Positions 56,240 through 64,000 of a stretch of 64,000 nucleotides of DNA are shown in pieces. Made by a program: the position numbers and the translations under genes. The stretch is from contig OX578284.1 in NCBI GenBank assembly GCA_951217055.1, positions 42,001,467 to 42,065,466 on the forward strand. The letters are read 5' to 3'. Origin of the DNA: Gerris lacustris (Eukaryota > Arthropoda > Insecta > Hemiptera > Gerridae). The first letter of the stretch is position 1. Each line of letters starts with the position of its first letter. The notes beneath the pieces are model-generated. The model saw nothing but the letters and a program-made list of their open reading frames with translations, did not search any database and was not told the origin of the DNA.

Positions 56240-56520
56240 CGCGGTGTTTAGGTTTGGGATGTCTCAATGCTTTCCCAATCAAGTAGTTTTAGCTTGTTCC
56301 CAAGGTATGAATCGTCCTCTGCATACTGCCTGAATGTTGTTGGCCCATAATAGCCTCTTCTTTCCTCTACGTCTTCGACCGTCAAATCCTATAGCTTCAA
56401 AAGCTCTTTTAGGAAATCCTTCTTGGTCCACCCAGTGAACGTACCCATATACAACCTGAACTGTCTTTCGAAATGTCTTTCCTCTAAGTTTTGTCTTAAC
56501 ACCCTATTCGGTCTTAACAT
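56240..56520 (-). pseudogene. LINE C-terminal relic
   Basis: The minus strand translates without a stop through VVYGYVHWVDQEGFPKRAFE, AIGFDGRRRRGKKRLLWANN and FIPWEQAKTT before a stop near 56285. This is the typical C-terminal pattern of insect endonuclease-reverse transcriptases (GHVxRM..PKRAxE..GRRxRGRPxxRW..DxxEDxxxxG..W). The upstream RT domain is missing, so it is a 5'-truncated, dead copy. Confidence 0.7.
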
Positions 56521-56864
56521 TCTACAACTTTCCTTAGATATTTCATTTCCAATGCTTGATTCGCACTATTATGTTTACCAGGCACTGATCGGGACTCACT
56601 GCTGGAGCAAAGGGTTAATACAAAAATATTTCATTAAACAAATCCTGTTCTTTTGAATAATAACAATGATTCGGTTGCCTTATTAATTACTTAGTACCTT
56701 ACCTACTTACCTCCGGTAAAGCTCAGAATCAAAAAAATTGGACTGTAAAATACTTATAATTTATATTTCTTTTATTTTTTAAAAATGAAAATATGTATTT
56801 CAAAATAACAGACGAACAATAATTGATCTAATATTACCTATTATAATAACCTAAATATTGACTT
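56521..56864. other. Non-genic tract
   Basis: May include more of the LINE copy on the minus strand near 56521-56600; nothing further is recognised. Confidence 0.3.
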
Positions 56865-56952
56865 TCGGAACAGTAACATTTGTATAATATTCATGTCCAT
56901 ACTCATGCCATTATACTTTGTTATTCTGACAGCACGGGAAAATCGAAAAAAA

Positions 56953-58542
56953 ATAAAAATTGGTAAGGCGTGAAGTCTCACGTAAAAAGGGTTTCGTTGG
57001 TATTGTGAACACAAAATTAGGAGGGGGGGGGGGAGAGAAAAGTTTTTTTTGACAAAATGGCGCCGAAAATTAAACACTATCCATAAGTGGTATATATATT
57101 TGTAATCTACTCTTCAATACCTTTCATTTGATACCTTACTCAAAATTTATAAAAAATATTTTTTTTCGAGTGACATGAATTATCCGCCATCTTGAATTTC
57201 CAGTAAATCAGATCAGATTGCTAATCTTATTTTTTCTATGGCCCAGCAGACCACACATTTTGCATATTTTTCTATATTTTTAGTAACAGCGGAAATACGA
57301 TTTTAGGGGGGGGGACACGAAAAATTTCGAGGTTTTTTGACAAAATGGCGCCGAAAATTAAACACAACCCCTAAGTGGTATATATATTTGTAATCTACTC
57401 TTGAATACCTTTCATTTGATACCCCACTCAAAATTTAAAAAAAATATTTTTTTTCGAGTAACGTGAATTATCCGCCATCTTGGATTTCCAGTAGATCAGA
57501 TCAAATTGCTAATCTTATTTTTTCTATGGCCCAGCAGACCACACATTTTGCATATTTTTCTATATTTTTAGTAACAGCGGAAATACGATTTTAGGGGGGG
57601 GGACACGCAAAATTTCGAGGTTTTTTGACAAAATGGCGCCGAAAATTAATTACTATCCATAAGTGGTATATATATTTGTAATCTACTCTTCAATACCTTT
57701 CATTTGATACCCCACTCAAAATTATAATAAAATATATTTTTTCGAGTGACATGAATTATCCGCCATCTTGGATTTCCAGTAAATCAGATCAAATTGCTAA
57801 TCTTATTTTTTCTATGGCCCAGCAGACCACACATTTTGCATATTTTTCTATATTTTTAGTAACAGCGGAAATACGATTTTAGGGGGGGGGACACGCAAAA
57901 TTTCGAGGTTTTTTGACAAAATGGCGCCGAAAATTAATTACTATCCATAAGTGGTATATATATTTGTAATCTACTCTTCAATACCTTTCATTTGATACCC
58001 CACTCAAAATTATAAAAAAATATTTTTTCTCGAGTGACATGAATTATCCGCCATCTTGGATTTCCAGTAGCTCAGATCAAATTGCTAATCTTATTTTTTC
58101 TATGGCCCAGCAGACCACACATTTTGCATATTTTTCTATATTTTTAGTAACAGCGGAAATACGATTTTAGGGGGGGGGACACGCAAAATTTCGATGTTTT
58201 TTGACAAAATGGCGCTGAAAATTAACCACTATCCCTAAGTGGTGTATATATTTCTATTCTACTCTTCAATACCTTTCATTTGATACCCCACTCAAAATTT
58301 AAAAAAAAAAAAAAAATTTCGCGACGTGAATTATCCGCCATTTTGAATTTGAACAGCTGATAATATTGAGTTCGCTATATTTTTCCTGTGTGCGCGTCAA
58401 AACGATCTTTTATACTGGAAAGTTTCACGTTTTTATCTTTTTTGGTTCAAAAGTTATTGGAACCGTACAGAGTGACAGACGGACACAGGAACGATACTAT
58501 AAGGGTTTCTTTTTTTTGGTTTTACCAACGAAACCCTAAAAA
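56953..58542 (-). mobile_element. Family G element with expanded satellite core
   Basis: Bounds come from the empty site at 19109/19110. AGGGTTTCGTTGGTA near 56988 and its complement at 58523-58537 form inverted repeats, with about 30 extra bases outside the left one. A-rich junctions on both sides hide any target duplication. On the minus strand the element starts like 45855 and contains a GACAGACGGACACAGGAAC-type segment at 58475-58493. Confidence 0.75.
57051..58380. repeat. 288-bp satellite array, ~4.6 units
   Basis: GACAAAATGGCGC begins units at 57051, 57339, 57627, 57915 and 58203, exactly 288 bp apart. Units are highly alike and include a run of 8-9 G, TATATATATTTGTAATCTAC and TTATCCGCCATCTTG. 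The last unit is truncated and most diverged. Confidence 0.95.
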
Positions 58543-58700
58543 CGGGAGGGGAGCCAATGAGAGCTCAAGATTTTGGCGGGTAGTAGGTCGGGGCAACTAG
58601 GCAAACAAAAATATCACTGGATAACCTTAAGATAATCACCTACCTAGTAGTTTCATTTTTTCCCTCACATAGGTTGGCCAATCTGAGCTGTCAGATTTAC

Positions 58701-59985
58701 TAAGTCTAATGGCATGAGTATTGAGTATAGTACAAACTTTATTACCTAAGTATTATTAATCTGTTGAATTATGCATTTGTTAAACTATTATTACTAAATT
58801 ATTATCAGAACTTAGAATGTCCATAAACGTTTATCTTCATCCACATATTTTAGCACGGTACAATTGATAAAAAGGAGAGTTCATTTTTAACACTAGTGTT
58901 AAAAAATCCTTTAGCAGGTATTCAACGAAATAATACGAATCGAAAAACACCATTAGTACGAGAAGTGGACGATTCAAACAACGTACTTGAATAAGAATTG
59001 AAAAGAAACAAAAACCCTAAAAGTACCAAGGGAGAATGAGAGAAAAAATAAGAGGGAAATATAAAAAAAGGAGATGTGTATCATAAAACTCTAAAATGCT
59101 TTTATATGAGGCGGATCCTTTAGTGGTTACATGCTTGCCTCGACATTGCACCCTTCTATAATCTAAATATTCCCTCTACCTTGGGTCATCAGTAAACCTT
59201 CTAATGAGCCGTCGTAAAAATCCTACTTCTAAAAGAGTCTAAAGTCCAAACCTTTGAATCTCTTTACTACATAGTAATAATAATTACACCTTTTATATTG
59301 ATCCCGTTTGTAAGTAGTTTTATTTATTTTTTAAAAATAATCAAAAATATTTTAACTCGATTGATAAATTGTAATAATAATTTAAACATGAGTGGTAGCA
59401 ATAAGATAAATTTGAAAAGTTAAAATAAATTAAAATATTTATTCCAAGAGGAGTTTATAGAAATTATTCATATGCAAACAAAAGAAAAGACGTAATTTCG
59501 TAGAAAAATAGCTCCGAAAAGCAATAACAAAACCACTGTATACGTCGTATTTCCCCAAAAAACATTTCCTAGACTTCTGAACAATGAAAACCTTCTTCCT
59601 AATAAATATTATAAATGTTTATTTGGACGAAGAGAGTTGACGATGGAATTATTTCAAACTGAAAGGATTTTAATTACGTTTACTCATCGATACAGAGATT
59701 AACTTCTAATTGATTGATTGAATGAGCCAGAGTAGGATTTAGATTCGTCGATGCATGAAAACTTGAGTGGTCGGTATATTGTGTAGGAGTCGTTGCAACT
59801 ACTTCTCAGCATGATGGGGTTGCAAACTTTAGAACCGAGCAAATATCCACCGGGCAAACCTATCATCAAGCAGTTCTCTTCGCCATGTCATTACATCCAC
59901 ACTTGTCAATAGGAGTGTAATAAACATGTTCAAATCCCCTCTCCTATAGCTTTAATTGTAAACAAACCAACAGAGGAGAGGGGAC
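58701..59985. other. AT-rich non-genic tract
   Basis: No gene or repeat recognised. Confidence 0.35.
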
Positions 59986-59989
59986 GAAT

Positions 59990-61130
59990 CTTGTTTGTAA
60001 GGTATGAATAGTGGAAGGGGGGAGGGGGTATCGGTGATTATTTTACCCTCTGGGTGTTATTTTGAAAAGGTGAGGTCCAAACGTGGGGAGGAGAAGAGAA
60101 TTGTAATAATTCAGACGGTCGGAGGGAAGAGAGGCGGGGTGGTTCCTCCGCCTCCGGTTGAATGGGAGAATATGGACGCGTGGAGTCGAGGACAAAGCCC
60201 CGAGCCGGAGGCGAAGCAGCTCCGCGGTGGCCTTTACATCAAGTTCAATTCGTACTTCATTACAACTCGTATTGAGTTGAGGAACCGCGCGGCACCCTCT
60301 CTAATGAGGACGAGGTTTGACGAGCGCTTCGGACCAATCAAATCTCCCACCCTTCCACGGACCCAATCAGTCAAGAAAATTGCGGTATCGGCGCGAATCC
60401 GCGGGGAAAATCGTCCTCTGTCCCCCTCCGTACGAGGTAATTACAATTAATTAACGGGACGATTCAGGTGACTATGGCCGAGACGTGTGTCCGTGTCGCC
60501 GCTCGACAGAAACCCTCGCGAAAATTTTCCGCTCGACCGGAGGAAAACACGACCGAAATAATTACGAGGTCCGAAAACGCGGCGGTAGGAAAGTGAGGGT
60601 GTTCGCCGGCCCACCTGTTGCCTGCCGTCCTAATAATCGCGTTTAATTATTAATTCGTCGCCTCCTCTCGTCCGTCGCCCTGGAAAACAGGGGTTCCCTC
60701 GTCCCACTTTTCAACCGGTGGAAAGTCTAAATCATCGAGGGAATTATTTCTCTCTCCCGGCGAGGTTTACATTAACATTACGGCCGTTGATCAAATAATT
60801 TTGAGCTTTAAACCGGAGCCGACCGGGAGCGAGGCGGGGAGGTTTGGTTTTGAAATTCCGGAGCCCTGGAAAGCGGAGGGAGGGGTAATGAGCTCGCTTT
60901 AAACAGGGGCCCGAGCTATTGAAACCCGGCCTCGCTCGGCAAAACACTTCATTCAGTCACCTCTTTAAAACCGAAAACACAAGCCCGAAATCAGAGAGGC
61001 CCCTTTTTTCCACGGAAAACAGCCACTTGTTAAAACCTCCCCCTCTCTTCTCACATTATAATTACACATAATTATTTTTGAGTCCCCCGGAGGGTTAATC
61101 GGTCGCGAGGGGAAAATGAGGAGATTAAGC
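59990..61130. promoter_or_regulatory. CpG-rich island with CCAAT boxes, candidate host promoter or enhancer
   Basis: CpG is dense here, in contrast to the AT-rich remainder (GCTTCGGACCAATCAAATC, CCGTGTCGCCGCTCGACAG). Two CCAAT boxes (about 60332 and 60363) and homeodomain-type cores (TTTAATTATTAATTCG near 60640; AATTAATTAACGGG near 60445) are visible. No repeat family matches. This is the best candidate for conserved host regulatory DNA, or for the 5' end of a gene lying beyond the window. Confidence 0.45.
60004..60450 (+). CDS. Hypothetical 148-residue frame in CpG island
   Basis: An ATG-initiated frame encodes a basic, Arg/Gly/Pro-rich product with a PPPPVEW stretch and PLSPSVRG near the end. 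It has no recognised domain, signal peptide or membrane segment. Low stop density is expected in GC-rich DNA, so the frame may be chance. It might instead be a 5' exon; the CCAAT boxes lie inside it, which argues against coding function. I do not recognise it. Confidence 0.15.
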   Translation: MNSGRGEGVSVIILPSGCYFEKVRSKRGEEKRIVIIQTVGGKRGGVVPPPPVEWENMDAWSRGQSPEPEAKQLRGGLYIKFNSYFITTRIELRNRAAPSLMRTRFDERFGPIKSPTLPRTQSVKKIAVSARIRGENRPLSPSVRGNYN

Positions 61131-61860
61131 GCTCGAAAATCAAGTTAAACATGTGTTTACCACCGTCAAAAATACTGATTCAATATTATTTTAACCTCTC
61201 ATTGGAAAACCTTGAGCTTTTGATACCCACTTAACAGTAAAAAGGATTAAAACACAGATCCCATTCAACCCGGAGCTAAAAACAAAATTTAACACTGGTG
61301 CTAATGAATCATCGCATGAACCTAATTTACCAGTTAAACACTTTCAAACATTTCATTATCAATTCACAAAGCCTTCATTTAGCAAAGGCCAAGTCGTTTA
61401 GCTGTATACAGTTTTAATATTTTGAGCTTTTAACAAATAATAATACTGAAATACGTCACTGCCTTAACCACGAGTAATTTAGACATATAATTTTAATATA
61501 CTGTATTAAGTTTAATGTCGAACCGACCAATATCTAGTTCTATTCCCCTAGTATAATCACGCCAATTAATTAATCACAATTCATTCATCAGGATTAAAGT
61601 TATCACATAATTGTTTGATCGGATCTCCTTCCAAGGTTCTTTGACCCTATTTGTCAAACAAAGTTCCCTTCTAAAATAATATCTTGTACGGTCATGAAAT
61701 TGGACCATAAAGACATCCGTCCTAATTAGAAGAATCTATAATTATTTTACATTACATAAATCCGTTGTTGTCCATTTACTTTTGTAAAGCAAGATAACAA
61801 TTTCAAATTGTCAACAGTCTATTTATAAATATAGTACAGTATAATTAGCTCAAAAATTGT
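61131..61860. other. AT-rich non-genic tract
   Basis: No gene or repeat recognised. Confidence 0.35.
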
Positions 61861-61863
61861 CCT

Positions 61864-62441
61864 AACCCAAACATCCAAAAAAAAAAAATTCTACCTCACG
61901 CCAAATTGTTCTATACCCTCCTCGTAAAAGTTGCACGACTTGCAGCTTCGGGTTTGGCGGGGAGGAGGGTGAAAAAAGGGGGTTAAAAGGGTATTTTTAA
62001 TAGTTTTTTGCAAATTCCTCGTAAACTATGAGGTTTAGCGCTAACTTTGTGGTAAACAAAATTAATCTACATAACATTTTAAACAGAAAGGACTTACGCT
62101 TTTTTAAAAATCTATCCAAAAAGTTTTAAGGAAAATGGAAAATAGTGATATTTTTACCTCTTCATAACTCCGTAATCGTTAACTTCAGCATAAAAATGCA
62201 TAAGTCCATTTCTGTTCAAAATTTTATGTAGATTAATTTTGAATATAACAAAGCTAGCGCTAAACCTCATAGTTTTCGAGGAATTTGCAAAAAACTATTA
62301 AAAATACCCTTTTAACCCAATTTTTCACCCTCCTCCCCGCCAAACCCGACGCTGCAAGTCGTGCAACTTTTTATCACTTACTACGAGGAGGGACTAGAAC
62401 AATTTGGCGTGAGGTAGAACTTTTTTTTGGATGTTTGGGTT
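61864..62441. mobile_element. 578-bp foldback MITE
   Basis: Two arms of roughly 240 bp are inverted copies, from AACCCAAACATCCAAAAA at the left to its complement at the right. They include TTCTACCTCACGCCAAATTG, GTTGCACGACTTGCAGC, GGGGAGGAGGGTGAAAAA and ATGAGGTTTAGCGCTA. A spacer of about 100 bp separates them. No coding sequence or clear target duplication was seen. Confidence 0.88.
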
Positions 62442-62449
62442 GGAGCCTA

Positions 62450-63495
62450 ATTTTACTTTACTAATAGAAGGAAGTATGACAAGCAGTTATTTTAGTTTAA
62501 AGGGTGTAGTTAGATAAAAGCAGTCTTGAAAATATTGTGGGAAAATTAAAAAGCACAAATTAAGATTACGGTCATTAGAGATAATTCCTAAAGTGCTCAA
62601 TCTTGAAGCATGACCCCATCTGTACCTACTGAGACATACTTGTCCTAGAAAAAAAATAAATAAAAGGGCATTGTGACCGGAATTTTAGTTTCTTAGTAAC
62701 ATTGCGTTAAACATTTTATTTTAAAACCTTATTATTAAAAACAACTTAATTCTCCACTCAAATAAAAACATCAACTTTTTTGAAATTGAAAAAAAAATGG
62801 AAAAAGGCAGTTAACACAAATAACGCTACACTTCAACATCTAGCTTATAGCAACAACCAAAACTATAAATCCTTTTTTTTTTCTTAATAACCCTTTTTTC
62901 ACATAAATCGAATCAATTAAATCGAAGATTCATAATCTCCCTTCCCTCTCTTCAACAATCTGATTCTAACATTTTTTTTAGAATATTTGAGTGTAGGAGC
63001 TGTAGATTTAGCTTTAATATTTAACAGTTTATGCTACTTATTATTAATTTAAAATTTAATTAATATACAATTAATAATTATGATCAATTTTCATGTTTAC
63101 ACAATGCTAAATCCTAACAATAGACGCGAATATTATGAGATCTAACTTTATATCTAAACTGAATCCTTTGTAATACGAATTAAACATAGGCTTGACCTAT
63201 TCTTCTAGACCTACTCCTGCGTCTACCCAACGATTCTTCTTTTGTTCACTCCTCATTATCAGACAAATAAATTAATTTTTCATCGTCTTCCTTTGTTTTA
63301 ATAATGAGGTCTTTCGTTTTCATTTTCCCTCCACACTATTTTTCACATATGATGAAATTGCATTCTTTCTATCCATTAATATAGATTATTTTGTTTATCC
63401 ATCAGTCTAGTATAGTAGAGCTATACGCATGGTATTTTCCAAAATGAAGTAAGGTCTTTAGATATCTTATTGCGTAGGCTTCCGTAGGTTAATGT
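62450..63495. other. AT-rich non-genic tract
   Basis: No gene or repeat recognised. Confidence 0.35.
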
Positions 63496-63499
63496 CATC

Positions 63500-63642
63500 A
63501 TGAAGTTCTAGGTCTTCCAGTCGACGTTGTCCCTCTCTTAGAACAACATATGCAACCCTGAAGATGCCTCCAGCATAGGAGGCGAAACGTCGGAATACTC
63601 TTCGAACATGACGCAGTCACCACCGGAAGACTTAGAACTTAA
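63500..63642 (+). other. Nested-stem foldback with hammerhead-like core
   Basis: Outer stem AAGTTCTAGGTCTTCC (about 63502-63517) with GGAAGACTTAGAACTT (about 63627-63642). Inner stem CGACGT (63522-63527) with ACGTCG (63587-63592). GTTG/CAAC may pair next to CTGAAGA (63558-63564). Stem GCCTCC/GGAGGC is followed by GAAA. The order CTGANGA, stem II, GAAA, stem III resembles a type III hammerhead, but an extra T follows CTGAAGA and stem I is poor. Confidence 0.5.
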
Positions 63643-63649
63643 TAAGGTC

Positions 63650-64000
63650 TTTAAGACTTGAGACTTAGAGGAATCGTTAAATAAACCAACGTCCTGATAC
63701 TTTTTTATAATTCGATTTTATTTTTAATAATGAACCTTATCTAAATCTCAACTCTTAACACATGCAATTATTTAAACCTCATCTATAATAAATATATTTA
63801 TTGGGTTGCAAGTATTTGTAAAAAATTAATTTAAATTATCATCGCAAACCTTTAAAGATAAAAGAGAAAAAAAGAAAACTAAGCGCAGAATTTCGTTTTG
63901 ATTTAATACAATTTGTTTCATCAAATTATATAATAATATAGCATTACGCAGTGCCCAATAGTTCTGAATTGTTAACAGCCCATGTTAAATTATGAAGAAT
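63650..64000. other. AT-rich non-genic tract
   Basis: No gene or repeat recognised up to the window end. Confidence 0.35.

Larger units (their letters stand above)
56865..58700 (+). repeat. Family E repeat interrupted by family G element
   Basis: 56925-56952 and 58543-58700 together match the contiguous copy at 19060-19290. The insertion occupies 56953-58542. Confidence 0.8.

Overview
The window is AT-rich eukaryotic intergenic or intronic DNA packed with transposable elements. It contains (TA)n microsatellites up to about 110 bp, long homopolymer runs, tRNA-derived and 5S-rRNA-derived short repeats, a Helitron, foldback elements, LINE remnants and one intact Ty3/gypsy retrotransposon. This repertoire suggests an animal, most likely an arthropod such as an insect. 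The species cannot be fixed from the sequence. I found no intact, recognisable host protein-coding gene.

The one intact coding unit is a compact Ty3/gypsy (Metaviridae-type) element at 20092-24250. It has two identical 128-bp LTRs, a 5-bp ATTAT target duplication, a TGGCGCAG primer-binding site starting 1 nt after the 5' LTR, a single 1290-codon Gag-Pol frame (two zinc knuckles, protease, RT, RNase H, integrase) and a polypurine tract. It looks recently inserted. Its protease motif reads DPG where DTG or DSG is usual.

Layout. 1-1000: foldback repeats and a tRNA-derived SINE. 3303-5282: a 1.86-kb non-autonomous Helitron inside a (TA)n tract. 6267-7083: an inverted-repeat-ended element with two hairpins and a 5S-rRNA-like 3' half. 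7205-13912: dispersed repeats, including a ~580-bp family with a near-perfect palindrome. 14380-15540: GC-richer unique DNA. 16140-17364: nested foldback elements. 19060-19843: repeat families E and D. 20087-24255: the LTR element. 24781-29150: hairpins and copies of several families. 30988-31520: a 54-bp minisatellite on a SINE-like unit. 34080-36100: a degenerate tandem tract, a tRNA-SINE foldback and family C. 38120-41710: families A, F and C, a foldback and (TA)n. 42797-46949: a terminal-inverted-repeat element holding a nested hAT-like element, itself full of insertions. 46951-48510: family C, Helitron-like sequence and a LINE relic. 49000-51800: mostly unique DNA. 52320-56520: repeats, a second palindrome copy and a second LINE relic. 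56865-58700: an element carrying a 288-bp satellite array, with a paralogous empty site at 19110. 59990-61130: a CpG-rich island, the best candidate for a host regulatory region. 61864-62441 and 63500-63642: foldback elements, the second with a hammerhead-like core.

Within the LTR element, Gag-Pol, both LTRs, the primer site and the polypurine tract form one replication unit. The remaining elements appear non-autonomous, since none keeps a complete transposase, helicase or reverse transcriptase. The family letters A-G are my own labels for sequences I could match by eye to each other within this window.
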